NCBI RefSeq assembly: GCF_013349955.1
Contig: NZ_JABVXC010000002.1
Coordinates: forward strand, 354,350 to 418,349
DNA from: Onishia taeanensis
Lineage (GTDB): Bacteria > Pseudomonadota > Gammaproteobacteria > Pseudomonadales > Halomonadaceae
Direction: 5' to 3'
Length of the DNA: 64,000 nt
Both the position numbers and the translations under genes were made by a program. Below, in pieces: positions 1-8,868 of this stretch (the stretch's first letter is position 1; each line of letters starts with the position of its first letter). The notes under the pieces were generated by a model. That model saw only the letters and a program-made list of their open reading frames with translations. It did no database searches and was not told the DNA's origin.

Positions 1-261
1 CTCAGGCTTGGCCGGCTCTACGACAAGATAGCCAAGGGCTGGGAAACGGAGGCGCGCAGCCTCGAGGCATTCAGCGTGCACGGCGACTGGACTCGACTGA
101 CCGAAGCTCGCGCCCGGGCGATCAAGGCCGCCGGCTATCGGTTGATCTGCTACACCGCCAACGACCCAGAGGCCTTCGCACCGCTGTGGCAATGGGGGGT
201 CGATGCGGCCATCAGCGACGACCCGCGACGCTTTTGCGGCCGGCTGCCCGATGCCGTCTAG
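1..261 (+). CDS. Glycerophosphodiester phosphodiesterase, C-terminal fragment
   Basis: The reading frame is open from the first base of the window, so the gene begins upstream; 86 residues are visible. They match the C-terminal end of the GDPD TIM barrel: the strand YRLICYTANDPE followed by WGVDAAISDDPRRF, the family's usual closing pattern, in which the final strand leads to a (T/S)DDP loop. The enzyme hydrolyses glycerophosphodiesters to glycerol-3-phosphate and an alcohol. The catalytic Glu and His residues lie in the missing part, so activity cannot be judged here. No terminator is evident between its stop and the following motility genes. Confidence 0.8.
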   Translation, partial: LRLGRLYDKIAKGWETEARSLEAFSVHGDWTRLTEARARAIKAAGYRLICYTANDPEAFAPLWQWGVDAAISDDPRRFCGRLPDAV

Positions 262-313
262 CAAACCCATCTAGGTGAAATCTGGCTAGATAGGGCGCAA
301 TTCCTGGCAAGAA

Positions 314-327
314 TTGATCTGGATCAA
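314..327. promoter_or_regulatory. FNR/Anr-type box upstream of motA-like gene
   Basis: TTGATCTGGATCAA is a perfect match to the FNR/Anr consensus TTGAT-N4-ATCAA. It lies about 80 bp before the stator gene start. A possible -10 (TATGAT, 341-346) would place the box centre near -32, not the classical -41.5, so activation or repression cannot be decided from sequence. Confidence 0.5.
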
Positions 328-405
328 GCCGGCGCGACACTATGATCAAGAACGCCAGCCGGGTGCCGATAGAGATTCATGACTTCCCACGGATCGGAGA
401 TTTGC

Positions 406-1254
406 ATGAACCCGTCGACGCTGATCGGCATACTGGCAAGCATTGGCCTGCTCGGCACCGTATTGCTATTTACTGCCGAATCGCCTCAGAGCTTCATCAA
501 TCTGCCGGGGCTCGCCATCGTCGTCACCGGCACGCTAGCCGCCACCTTCATCAGCTATCCCCTCAGGGAAGTCGTGCGCGTGGTGCGCCTAGTGAGCCTG
601 GTCTTTCGCCGCGAGAATACCTACACCCGTGGCGATATCCAGGAACTCGTGGCGATCTCGCGGCTGTGGTTCAAGGGCGATGTGCGCGCCGTGGAGCAGT
701 CCCTGGAAAAGGCCAGTAATCCCTTCCTGCGCACTGGCGTGCAGTTGGTGATCGCCAACACCAAGGAAGAGGACATTCTCGAGCTGCTGCGCTGGCGTAT
801 CGCCCGTCTCAAGGCCAGAGAGTACGCCGAAGCACAGATATTTCGCACCATGGCCACCTATGCCCCGGCATTCGGCATGATCGGCACCCTGGTCGGTCTG
901 GTGAACATGCTCGAGGTCATGGAAGCAGGCGATATCGGCGTGATCGGACCGCGCATGGCGATTGCCCTGCTGACCACCTTTTACGGCATCCTGCTGGCCA
1001 ACCTGGTCTTCAAGCCCATCGCCGTGAAACTCGAACGGCGCACCGAGGAACGGCTGATCGCCATGAACATGGTGCTCGAGGGCATTTCGCTGATCTGCCG
1101 GCGCCGGCTGCCCTCCTTCATCGAAGAGACCCTCAACTCCTTCATGGCCAACTATCGCGACGAGATCCGCGATGTGCCGCCGGGGATCGACATCGAGAGC
1201 ACGAGTCCAGACACCGGGGGTTCCGGCGTTCAGGAGGCTCGACAGGATGGCTGA
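406..1254 (+). CDS. motA: Flagellar motor stator protein MotA (MotA/PomA family)
   Basis: This 282-residue membrane protein is the ion-channel half of a flagellar stator. Two N-terminal helices (about residues 4-50) are followed by a charged cytoplasmic domain and two further helices around FGMIGTLVGLVNML and MAIALLTTFYGILLANLVF, the classic MotA/TolQ/ExbB layout. I chose the ATG at 406 because GGAG lies six bases before it and the encoded N-terminus (MNPSTLIGILASIGLL) is a typical MotA/PomA start; an in-frame ATG at 379 would add nine residues without a ribosome site. Its stop overlaps the start of motB, implying coupled translation. No other flagellar genes are present, so it may be an auxiliary stator of the MotCD or PomAB kind. 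Confidence 0.88.
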   Translation: MNPSTLIGILASIGLLGTVLLFTAESPQSFINLPGLAIVVTGTLAATFISYPLREVVRVVRLVSLVFRRENTYTRGDIQELVAISRLWFKGDVRAVEQSLEKASNPFLRTGVQLVIANTKEEDILELLRWRIARLKAREYAEAQIFRTMATYAPAFGMIGTLVGLVNMLEVMEAGDIGVIGPRMAIALLTTFYGILLANLVFKPIAVKLERRTEERLIAMNMVLEGISLICRRRLPSFIEETLNSFMANYRDEIRDVPPGIDIESTSPDTGGSGVQEARQDG

Positions 1255-1915
1255 TTCAGATGACGCCCTGCTGCCAGGCGCCGGCCAAGCCGGCAAGGAC
1301 AGCGACGGCGAAAACTGGCTGACCAGCTATCTGGACGTGCTGACTCTGCTGATCACCCTCTTCGTGCTGCTTATCTCGATGAGCGGCGGCGAAGCAGGCG
1401 ATGCCACGTCGTCACAGGCAGCGGCCACCCCCAGCTTTACTCCCTTGGCCAAGGTGGGCGAGCGCCAGGCAGGAATACTGCCGCAACAGGGCGATGGCGT
1501 GAACGACGCCTTCGACGACCTGGCAGTAGACGGCGTGGTGGTGGCCCGCCACGCCCAGGGCACGATGCTGCGCATCGCCGATCACCTGCTGTTCGACAGC
1601 GCCAGCGCCTCGCTAACGCCCAGCGGCGAGGCCACGCTTGCCCAACTGACCGACAAGCTGAGCGCCTTTCCGGGGCGTATCTCCGTCGAGGGGCACTCCG
1701 ACAATCGCCCCATTACCACCTCGCGCTATCCTTCCAACTGGGAGCTATCCAGTGCGCGAGCAAGCGCGGTGCTGCGCTTTTTAACCCAGCAGGGCATTGA
1801 TGCCACGCGCCTGCGTGCCATCGGCTATGCCGACACCAAGCCGCTGTCTTCCAACGACGACGCCCAAGGCCGGGCCAGCAACCGCCGCGTGGAACTGGTG
1901 CTGCACAACGACTGA
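1247..1915 (+). CDS. motB: Flagellar motor stator protein MotB (OmpA-domain)
   Basis: A 222-residue partner of MotA. One transmembrane helix (about residues 24-46) contains the ion-binding Asp30 in SYLDVLTLL, equivalent to Asp32 of E. coli MotB. The periplasmic C-terminal half is an OmpA/MotB peptidoglycan-binding domain with EGHSDNRPI and the closing NRRVELVL motif. AGGAGG at 1232-1237 precedes the ATG, which overlaps the motA stop. The acidic N-terminus (SDD, KDSDGE) is family-typical. Coupling-ion specificity cannot be read from these residues with confidence. The gene converges on cobQ with a gap of only 32 bp. Confidence 0.88.
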   Translation: MADSDDALLPGAGQAGKDSDGENWLTSYLDVLTLLITLFVLLISMSGGEAGDATSSQAAATPSFTPLAKVGERQAGILPQQGDGVNDAFDDLAVDGVVVARHAQGTMLRIADHLLFDSASASLTPSGEATLAQLTDKLSAFPGRISVEGHSDNRPITTSRYPSNWELSSARASAVLRFLTQQGIDATRLRAIGYADTKPLSSNDDAQGRASNRRVELVLHND

Positions 1916-1947
1916 TGCCCAGGCGTCAGCCGGGATCGGTTCTGGCA

Positions 1948-3441
1948 TCAGTGCCGGCCAACCAGCTCGAGCACCTGCGCCATATCGAGCTGTTCCTCCA
2001 AGGCATCGGCGAGGCGGTCGAGCTCGCGCTCGCGATGGGCCGCGTAGTCTACCGCCTGGGCCTCTGCATCACCGAGACCCAGGCGGGCCAGCAGCGCGGT
2101 GCAGGCGCTCGCTTCATCGAAGAGACCGTGCAGGTAGGTACCCAGCAGTTGGCCATCCTCGCTGACCGCCCCGTCCGGGCGACCCTCGAGCTGCATCAAG
2201 GGCCTCTCCAGCGCCACGCCCTCGCTGATGCCGTTATGAATTTCGTAGCCACTCACCGCCACGCCTTCGCCGGCCTGGGTGGCTAAGGCAGTACCGACGC
2301 GAGGACCGACGAGAGTGCCACGCACATTGCGCAACTGCTTGCCTGGCACCATACGGGTGCGCATGGGCAGCAGCCCCAACCCGGGCGTCACGCCGGGCGC
2401 GCCTTCCAAGCCATCGGGGTCGTCGATGGTCTCCCCCAGCATCTGGAAACCGCCGCAGATACCGAGCACCTTGCCGCCATAGCGCAGGTGGCGCTGGATC
2501 GCCGCCTCCCAGCCCTGAGCGCGCAACCAAGCAAGATCGCTTGTCGTCGCCTTGCTGCCGGGTAGCAGGATCACATCGGCCGGCGGTATTGGCTCCCCCG
2601 GCCCTACCAGGCTCAAGGACACCCGCGGATGCAGACGCAGGGGGTCGAGGTCGGTGTGATTGCTGATGCGAGGCAACATCGGCACCACGATATTCAGCGC
2701 GGGCCGATCCGTTTCCTGGCCGACGAGCCCGACGCCATCTTCGGCGTCGAGCAGCAGGCCATCGAGGTGGCGCAGAACGCCGAGCACCGGCTTGCCGGCA
2801 TACGATGTCAGCCAGTCGAGGCCAGCTTCCAGCAGCGCAATATCGCCGCGAAAGCGATTGATGATAAAGCCTTTGGTACGGGCCCGTTCGGTCTCGGAGA
2901 CAAGCGCCAGGGTCCCCACCAGCTGGGCGAAGACGCCGCCCCGATCGATATCGCCCACCAGCAGTACCGGGCAGTCGATGGCCTCGGCGAAGCCCATATT
3001 GGCGATATCGCCCTCACGCAGGTTGACCTCGGCGGGGCTGCCCGCCCCCTCGGCGATAATCACCTCGAAGCGGCTCGACAGTCGCTCCCAGGCCGCCAGT
3101 ACCGTAGCGCGCGCCTGACGTTTGAAGGCGTGATAGTCGAGCGCGCCCATGTGGCCATAGACCTGACCATCGAGAATCACCTGCGCGCCCTGATCGGTCT
3201 CAGGCTTGAGCAGCACCGGATTCATGTCGCAGTGAGGAGCAATGCCGGCGGCTCGCGCCTGCAGGGCCGTAGAACGGCCGATCTCGCCGCCCTGTGGCGT
3301 GACGGCGCTGTTCAGCGCCATGTTCTGGGGCTTGAAGGGTGCCACCGCGATACCACGACGCGACAGCACGCGACACAGCCCCGCCACCACCGTGCTCTTG
3401 CCGGCATCCGAGGTCGTGCCCTGGATCATCAGAGTCGTCAT
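1948..3441 (-). CDS. cobQ: Cobyric acid synthase
   Basis: CobQ/CbiP (497 residues) uses glutamine and ATP to amidate the b, d, e and g side chains of adenosylcobyrinic acid a,c-diamide, giving adenosylcobyric acid. The N-terminus is a dethiobiotin-synthetase-like P-loop domain ([12 protein letters not shown]). The C-terminus is a class I-like glutaminase with the nucleophile in [13 protein letters not shown] and a catalytic His in [14 protein letters not shown] lies eight bases before the ATG. It is the last gene of the btu/cob block. Its presence implies that cobyrinic diamide is made or imported, yet no CbiA/CobB is in the window. Confidence 0.95.
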   Translation of the reverse strand: MTTLMIQGTTSDAGKSTVVAGLCRVLSRRGIAVAPFKPQNMALNSAVTPQGGEIGRSTALQARAAGIAPHCDMNPVLLKPETDQGAQVILDGQVYGHMGALDYHAFKRQARATVLAAWERLSSRFEVIIAEGAGSPAEVNLREGDIANMGFAEAIDCPVLLVGDIDRGGVFAQLVGTLALVSETERARTKGFIINRFRGDIALLEAGLDWLTSYAGKPVLGVLRHLDGLLLDAEDGVGLVGQETDRPALNIVVPMLPRISNHTDLDPLRLHPRVSLSLVGPGEPIPPADVILLPGSKATTSDLAWLRAQGWEAAIQRHLRYGGKVLGICGGFQMLGETIDDPDGLEGAPGVTPGLGLLPMRTRMVPGKQLRNVRGTLVGPRVGTALATQAGEGVAVSGYEIHNGISEGVALERPLMQLEGRPDGAVSEDGQLLGTYLHGLFDEASACTALLARLGLGDAEAQAVDYAAHRERELDRLADALEEQLDMAQVLELVGRH

Positions 3442-3462
3442 GGCCGTGTCCTTATGGGGGCA

Positions 3463-4074
3463 TTACAGCTCCACGCCCTTCTGGGCCTTGATGCCCTGGT
3501 CCTTGAAGGCGTGCTTGATCACTTTCATCTCGGTCACGGTGTCGGCCAGCTCGATCAGCGGCTCCGGCGCATGGCGCCCGGTGACCACGACGTGCTGCAT
3601 GGCCGGGCGCGCCTGCAAGTCGTCGAGCACGGTATCCAGGTCCAGGTAGCCATGGCGCAGGGCGATATTGAGTTCGTCCAGCAGCACTAGTCCGTAGCCT
3701 TCGTCGGCAAGCATGCGCCTAGCCTGCTCCCAGGCGGCTTCGGCGGCGAGAATGTCGCGCTCGCGGCTCTGGGTGTCCCAGGTATAGCCATCCCCCATGA
3801 CGTGATAATCCACGCCGGGCAGGTCACGGAAGAAAGCCTCCTCGCCGGTGCTGAACGCCCCCTTGATGAACTGCACCACGCCAACCTTCATGCCGTGACC
3901 GAGTGCGCGGGCGGCCATGCCGAAGCCTGAACTGCTCTTGCCCTTGCCGGGCCCCGTAAGCACCAGCAACACGCCCTGCTCCTTGTCGGCGGCTTTGATC
4001 CGCTCATTCATGATGCGCTGCTTGGCGGCCATGCGCTGCGCATGACGCTCTGGGTCGATGGATGCTCGGCTCAT
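3463..4074 (-). CDS. cobO: Corrinoid ATP:co(I)rrinoid adenosyltransferase
   Basis: A CobO/CobA/BtuR-family enzyme (203 residues) that transfers the 5'-deoxyadenosyl group of ATP to reduced corrinoids. It shows the glycine-rich P-loop variant LVLTGPGKGKSSSGFGMA, the GYTWDTQ motif and LLDELNIAL. I use the ATG at 4074, preceded by AAGGAGAG. The frame stays open for 34 more codons upstream through a tandem-repeat stretch (4084-4173), so an extended N-terminus is formally possible. It lies between btuD and cobQ. A paralogue is encoded at 17314-17913. Confidence 0.93.
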   Translation of the reverse strand: MSRASIDPERHAQRMAAKQRIMNERIKAADKEQGVLLVLTGPGKGKSSSGFGMAARALGHGMKVGVVQFIKGAFSTGEEAFFRDLPGVDYHVMGDGYTWDTQSRERDILAAEAAWEQARRMLADEGYGLVLLDELNIALRHGYLDLDTVLDDLQARPAMQHVVVTGRHAPEPLIELADTVTEMKVIKHAFKDQGIKAQKGVEL

Positions 4075-4083
4075 GGGTCTCTC

Positions 4084-4173
4084 CTTTTCAGAACCGCAGG
4101 GCTTTTCAAAACGTCGTGGCTTTTCAGAACGGCTCGGCTTTTGAAAACGGCTGAGCTTTTCAAAAAGACGTAG
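4084..4173. repeat. Five tandem 18-bp units upstream of cobO
   Basis: Five consecutive 18-bp units, each beginning CTTTT(C/G)A(A/G)AA, fill most of the gap between btuD and cobO. Because 18 is a multiple of three, the minus strand reads them as an open, in-frame hexapeptide repeat of the type (F/S)(E/Q)KPxR running into cobO. The consensus ribosome site lies after the repeat, so I treat it as non-coding leader. Confidence 0.85.
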
Positions 4174-4193
4174 CACCGAGGAAAATCGTCATA

Positions 4194-4982
4194 TCAGCGT
4201 TTGGGCACGAAGACCGGCGCGCCATCCACCATGGCGGTGGTCAACGCCTGACCGTAGAGGCCTTCAAGCGCTGCCGGCACCAGCATGCTGTCCGCCGCGC
4301 CCCAGCAGGCCTCGCCGTCGGGGTAGAGCAGCAGCAGGTGGCTGCACCAGCGGGCCGCCAGATTGAGGTCATGCAGGCACATCACCACGCCACAACCCTG
4401 ATCGGCCTGTTCGGCCAGCAGCTCCATGACCGCCACCTGGTGGTGCAGATCGAGATGGTTGGTGGGCTCGTCGGCAAGCCAGAAACGCGGCGCCTGGGTC
4501 AGGAGTGTGGCGAGGCTGACGCGCTGACGTTCACCGCCGGAGAGGGTGGCGAGCTCTCGCTCGGCCAGCGGCGTCAGGTCCAGGCGCTCGAGCGCCGCCT
4601 GGGCCCGGGCGATATCCTCCGCGCCTTCCTGTTGCCAGGGAGCAATGAAAGGATGGCGGCCGATCAAGGCCGTCTCGCGGACGGTGGCCGGGAAGTCGTC
4701 GTGGTGTGTCTGGAAGACGATGCCCAACCGGCGTGCCAGCTCCCGACGCTTGAGGCGTGACAGGGGCTTTCCACCAAGGCGCACTTCCCCTGAGCGTGGT
4801 GCCCGCAGCCCGGCCAGGGTGTGCATCAGCGTCGTCTTGCCGGCGCCATTGGGACCCAACACACCCCAGCGCTCGCCGGGAGCGATGCGCAGATACAGCG
4901 GCCTGCCTGCCGGGCGTCCAGGAATATCGATGACCAGCTCACGGGCTTCGAGGGTCTCTATCTGCGGTTCCGAGATAGCCAT
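4194..4982 (-). CDS. btuD: Vitamin B12 ABC transporter, ATP-binding protein
   Basis: A 262-residue ABC ATPase of the FecE/BtuD type that powers corrinoid uptake across the inner membrane. It has Walker A (GPNGAGKTT), a Q-loop (VFQTHHDDF), signature LSGGERQR, Walker B (FWLADEPTNHLD) and an H-loop (CLHDLNLA), so it appears intact. Its ATG overlaps the btuC stop as TGATG. The permease, the binding protein, the TonB receptor and the riboswitch upstream make the substrate assignment to cobalamin strong. Confidence 0.9.
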   Translation of the reverse strand: MAISEPQIETLEARELVIDIPGRPAGRPLYLRIAPGERWGVLGPNGAGKTTLMHTLAGLRAPRSGEVRLGGKPLSRLKRRELARRLGIVFQTHHDDFPATVRETALIGRHPFIAPWQQEGAEDIARAQAALERLDLTPLAERELATLSGGERQRVSLATLLTQAPRFWLADEPTNHLDLHHQVAVMELLAEQADQGCGVVMCLHDLNLAARWCSHLLLLYPDGEACWGAADSMLVPAALEGLYGQALTTAMVDGAPVFVPKR

Positions 4983-5980
4983 CAGCGGCTCCGAGACAGC
5001 AGGTAGAGAAAGCTCGGCACCCCGAGCAGTGCGGTGATCACGCCCACCGGCAGTTGCTGAGGGGCGATCAGGGTACGCGCCAGGGTGTCGGCCAAGGTCA
5101 AGAGCGTCCCCCCGGCCAGCAGGCTTGCCGGCAGAATCAGTCGCTGATCGTTGCCGAGCCTCAAGCGCAGCATATGGGGCACCATCAGACCGACGAAGCC
5201 CACGCTGCCGGCCGTGGTAACCGCCACCGCCGTCAGCAGGCTAGCCAGCAGGAAAAGGGTCCACTCCAGCGGTCGTACCGCCACGCCCAGGGCTGCGGCT
5301 TGAAGACCGCCGCGAGCCAATACGTTGAGGGTGCGTCCCAGCGGCATGACCACCAGCAGGCTGGCAATGGCTACCCCCAGCACTGGCCAGGGGCTGCCGG
5401 CATAGGCCATGTCGCCCATCAGCCAATAGAGCATGCCGGGCAGCCGCTCCACCGGACTCACCGCCAGTAGAAAGCTGATCAATGCGCCCCAGCCAGCGGC
5501 CATCACCACCCCGGTGAGCAGTAGGCGGGTCGGCGTCCAGCTGCCGGTACCATGAGCCAGGCCGAAAACGATCAGGATCGAGACCAGCGCGCCGACAAAG
5601 GCCGCACCGGAGACCAGCGCCATGCTAGCCCCGGCGAGCATCGCCAGCAGCGCCGCCACCGAGGCCCCGCCGGAAAGCCCTAGCACATAAGGGTCTGCCA
5701 GTGGATTGCGCAGCAGTATCTGCATCAGGGCGCCGGCCAGGGCCAGCAAGGCACCGGTGCCGAAGGCAGCCAGCGCCCGCGGTAGCCTCAGCTCCAGCAC
5801 CAGCGTCTGATAAAGGGCATCGCCGCCGCCCAGAAGCACCGCCACCAACTCATCCGGGGCAATGCCGACACTGCCCAATGCCAGGGCTATCGCCAGCGCC
5901 AGCAACGCGGCCAACGCCAGCCAGGCTAAAGGCCTCAGACCCCGCGTACGACTCACCCTATCGGCGCTAGCGTCGGCCAC
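4982..5980 (-). CDS. btuC: Vitamin B12 ABC transporter, permease (FecCD family)
   Basis: A FecCD/BtuC permease of about 332 residues with the usual ten hydrophobic segments; NPLADPYVLGLSGGASVAAL and GFVGLMVPHMLRL are family hallmarks. I prefer the GTG start at 5980 because GGAGG sits six bases upstream of it. An ATG at 6001 adds seven residues but has no comparable ribosome site. Either start lies inside the end of btuF, so translation is probably coupled. It forms the membrane channel with BtuD. Confidence 0.88.
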   Translation of the reverse strand: MADASADRVSRTRGLRPLAWLALAALLALAIALALGSVGIAPDELVAVLLGGGDALYQTLVLELRLPRALAAFGTGALLALAGALMQILLRNPLADPYVLGLSGGASVAALLAMLAGASMALVSGAAFVGALVSILIVFGLAHGTGSWTPTRLLLTGVVMAAGWGALISFLLAVSPVERLPGMLYWLMGDMAYAGSPWPVLGVAIASLLVVMPLGRTLNVLARGGLQAAALGVAVRPLEWTLFLLASLLTAVAVTTAGSVGFVGLMVPHMLRLRLGNDQRLILPASLLAGGTLLTLADTLARTLIAPQQLPVGVITALLGVPSFLYLLSRSR

Positions 5981-6878
5981 GCGCGACCTCCAGCCGGTCA
6001 CATAGCGCCCGAGTGCCGTCCAGCAGCCGCGGCGTAGCGCGCTGCACTAGATCTGGGTCGACAAAGAAGAGGTTGTCCCGCTGCACCGCCGTCAGTTGGG
6101 GGAAATCCCCCCAGGCCTCGAGCCAGGTCGAGTTGGGATCGCCCATGCCGCCAGTGATAATCGCTTCCGGGTCGCGGGCCAGCACTGACTCGACGCCGAT
6201 CCGCGGCGCCAGGGTGGACGCATCGGCAAAAAGGTTGACCCCACCACACAGTTCAAGCGAACGGCTGATCCAGTGTTCACCATTGATGGTCATCAGCGGC
6301 TGCTCCCAGACCTGATAGAAAACCGGCACCGGATCGGCACCAGCATAACGCGCCCGCAGCGTCGCCACGTCTTCGCGCAGTGACGCCGCCGCTGATGCGG
6401 CGACTTCAGGGGTGCCGGCCAGGGTGCCGAAACGCTCGAGGGTCTCGGCAATCCCCGCAAAGTCTTCCACGTCAGAGTAGTAGACCGGCAGGCCGAGTCG
6501 CGATAGCCGCTCGACCTGCTCACGGGGATTGCCACCCTGCCATGCCACCACCAGGTCGGGCTCCAGGGCCAGCAGGGCTTCAAGGTCCAGGCGGTCGTAA
6601 CCGCCCACTTGAGGAATCGACCGAGCGGCGGCCGGGAAGTCACTGAAATTGACCACGCCGACCACGCGCTCGCCGGCGCCAGCGGCAAAGAGCAGTTCGG
6701 TGACGCTGGGGGAAAGCGCGACGATACGCTGAGCCGGGGCCTCCAGGCAGAGTTCATGCCCGGCGTCATCGCCCACGCAGACCTTTGCCCGGGCAACGCC
6801 GGGCAGGCAAGCCCCTAGCCCTATGATCAAGGTTAGGGGCAGGGCCGCCATCGAGGCCAGGCGAGCGTTCTTGCGCAT
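5967..6878 (-). CDS. btuF: Vitamin B12 periplasmic substrate-binding protein
   Basis: A 303-residue periplasmic binding protein of the BtuF/FhuD fold. The N-terminus is a signal peptide ending near GVARA. It is followed by the helical-backbone pattern QRIVALSPSVTELLFAAGAGERVVGV, LEALLALEPDLVVAW and a second lobe with EQPLMTINGEHWISRSLELCGGVNLF. The ATG at 6878 overlaps the btuB stop as TGATG; a GTG one codon earlier is also in frame. It should deliver corrinoids from BtuB to BtuCD. Confidence 0.9.
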   Translation of the reverse strand: MRKNARLASMAALPLTLIIGLGACLPGVARAKVCVGDDAGHELCLEAPAQRIVALSPSVTELLFAAGAGERVVGVVNFSDFPAAARSIPQVGGYDRLDLEALLALEPDLVVAWQGGNPREQVERLSRLGLPVYYSDVEDFAGIAETLERFGTLAGTPEVAASAAASLREDVATLRARYAGADPVPVFYQVWEQPLMTINGEHWISRSLELCGGVNLFADASTLAPRIGVESVLARDPEAIITGGMGDPNSTWLEAWGDFPQLTAVQRDNLFFVDPDLVQRATPRLLDGTRALCDRLEVARGRR

Positions 6879-8728
6879 CACTCGCCGAACCGCACGCTGA
6901 GGAAGGCCGCACGGCCAGGACTGTTATAGCCGTCGACGGTCTGGTACTCCTTGTCCAGCATGTTTTCCAGCGTCAGGCGGGTCGACCAGCGCGGGGCGAA
7001 GTTCCAGCCAGCGCGCAGGGCGAGGGTAGCAAAGCCGCCGACTCGCTCCTCATTGCCCGCATCGTCATAGCGATGGTTCTGGGCAATCACCGAGCCGCCC
7101 AGCGTCCAGTCGCCCAGAGCACGGTCTGCGTCGAACCGCAGGCTGCGCGATGCGCGGCGTGCAAGGCGCTTGCCGGTCTCGCGGTTCTCGGGATCGGTGT
7201 AGGTCAGAGCGGCGCGCAGCGTCCAGTCATTGACGTCGGCGCCGGTGGCAAGTTCCACGCCGCGAATTCGAGCCCGGTCGACGTTATCCGAGGTATCGAC
7301 GCTGCCATCGCCGTCGGTATCGACCGTCGTGATCATGTCATCGATATTGCTCTGATAGACCGCGAGGTCCCAGAAACCGAGCCCCACCTGGCCCCGAATG
7401 CCCAGCTCATAGGTCTCCGAGGTCTCCGCATCGAGATTCGGATTGCCTTCGTAGAAGCCATCGTCTGGATAGTAAAGGTCATTGAAGGTCGGCGCGCGGA
7501 AGGCAGTGCCGTAGCTGGCGCGCAGGGTATGAATCTCGTCTAGCGCTACCCCCAGCGCCAGGCTGCCGGTCGTCTCTTCGCCGTAGGCCTCATTGTCATC
7601 ATGGCGCAGCGAGGCCTGCACGCTCAGCGGTGAGAAGTCCATCAGCGCCTGAGTGAAGACGGCCGTGTTGTCGCGGCTGTCCTCGTCGAAGGCAGTGCTG
7701 GAGTCGACCTCATCGCGGGAATATTCAGCGCCGGCGATCAATTCATGACCACCCAAGGCCAGCGTATTCTCCCAGCGGGCGGTGCGCGTTTGAGTGTCGA
7801 AGACGCTGCTATACACAGGTGTTTCCTGTTCGTCTCGCGCTTCGCTGAGAGTCAGGCGGCTTGACCAGGCCTCGGTGATTGGCAGCTCAGCGTAGATGCC
7901 GGCCACCTGCTGCACGTAATCGGTGTCGCCGGGCGAGCCATAGGCATCGAACTCGGTATTGCCGCGCGCCCGCAGCCCCAGTACACCCAGCTCGGCACCA
8001 CCGGCGAAGGTGTGCGAGAGGCGCACCAGGCCGGTCGTGTTGTCATAGCCCTTGTCGCCCTCGCCGTCGACGATCTCGTAGCCATCGCTCTCCAGACGGC
8101 TCGCCGCCACGTAATAGCGCGTACCGCTCTCGGCTCCGGACAGCGAGGCGCTGGCACGGCGGGTATCGAAGCTTCCGCCCCCCAGGCTGATGCTGGGAGT
8201 GGGCTCGCCCTCGCCTTCCGGCGTGAACAGCTGAATCACGCCGCCCACGGCATCGGCGCCATAGAGGCTACCGCGCGGGCCACGCACGATCTCGACCCGC
8301 TCGAACATGCGTGGATCGAGAAACTGCCAGGAGGGGTTGCCCGCGGTCGCAGAACGCAGCCGGATGCCGTCGATCAGCAGCGGCGTGGACTTGCTGCCGG
8401 TGCCGCGCAGGTAGACGCTCGTGTTCTTGCCAAAGCCGCCACTCGAGGAGACATCCACACCGGGCTGGGCGCGCAGAATATCGGTGATGTCCTTGGGATC
8501 CTGGCGGCGCAGGTCGGCCTCATCGATCACCGTGACCGAGGCCAGGCTCTGGTCGGCGGTGCGCGGCGCGAGGGCCGCGGTCACCACCATCGGGTTGAGC
8601 GCCTGCTGGCTGGCGGCAGTGTCGGAAGCGGCCTCGGAGGACGCCGTACCGGAAGCGGCGCTGGCAAAAGGCGCGACGCCAATACACAGGGCGGCCAGGC
8701 CCTGACGGCGGGGGAATGGTGTCATCAT
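6878..8728 (-). CDS. btuB: TonB-dependent vitamin B12 outer-membrane receptor
   Basis: A BtuB-like receptor of about 616 residues: signal peptide (two adjacent Met codons, 8728 and 8725, cleavage near FASA), TonB box PMVVTAA, plug domain (DITDILRAQPGVDV, LIDGIRL, VEIVRGPRGSLYGADAVGGVIQLFT) and a 22-strand type barrel with NLDAETSETYELGIRG near the middle. It ends SVRFGE rather than with the usual terminal Phe. A longer open frame to 8986 runs back into the riboswitch and is rejected as a start. Expression is very probably repressed by adenosylcobalamin through the upstream aptamer. Confidence 0.93.
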   Translation of the reverse strand: MMTPFPRRQGLAALCIGVAPFASAASGTASSEAASDTAASQQALNPMVVTAALAPRTADQSLASVTVIDEADLRRQDPKDITDILRAQPGVDVSSSGGFGKNTSVYLRGTGSKSTPLLIDGIRLRSATAGNPSWQFLDPRMFERVEIVRGPRGSLYGADAVGGVIQLFTPEGEGEPTPSISLGGGSFDTRRASASLSGAESGTRYYVAASRLESDGYEIVDGEGDKGYDNTTGLVRLSHTFAGGAELGVLGLRARGNTEFDAYGSPGDTDYVQQVAGIYAELPITEAWSSRLTLSEARDEQETPVYSSVFDTQTRTARWENTLALGGHELIAGAEYSRDEVDSSTAFDEDSRDNTAVFTQALMDFSPLSVQASLRHDDNEAYGEETTGSLALGVALDEIHTLRASYGTAFRAPTFNDLYYPDDGFYEGNPNLDAETSETYELGIRGQVGLGFWDLAVYQSNIDDMITTVDTDGDGSVDTSDNVDRARIRGVELATGADVNDWTLRAALTYTDPENRETGKRLARRASRSLRFDADRALGDWTLGGSVIAQNHRYDDAGNEERVGGFATLALRAGWNFAPRWSTRLTLENMLDKEYQTVDGYNSPGRAAFLSVRFGE

Positions 8729-8735
8729 GATCGTG

Positions 8736-8798
8736 TATCCCTGAGCCGCACGCACCCGTGCGGCAAGAACCCTTGAAGGGCCGGGAAACGGAGGGATA
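8736..8798 (-). promoter_or_regulatory. Putative riboswitch expression platform sequestering the btuB ribosome site
   Basis: On the minus strand the ribosome-binding segment AGGGATA (8742-8736) is perfectly complementary to TATCCCT 50 nt upstream (8798-8792). Between them is a strong hairpin, GCCGCAC-loop-GTGCGGC (8745-8764). No poly-U tract follows, so translational rather than transcriptional control is the simpler reading. The pairing is seen; its use in ligand response is inferred. Confidence 0.55.
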
Positions 8799-8868
8799 AA
8801 CAGGCCTGCCAGCGATAAAGACAACGCGAGCCCTGCCCAAGGGTCGCCCTCCGCGTCCTGGCATGCGC

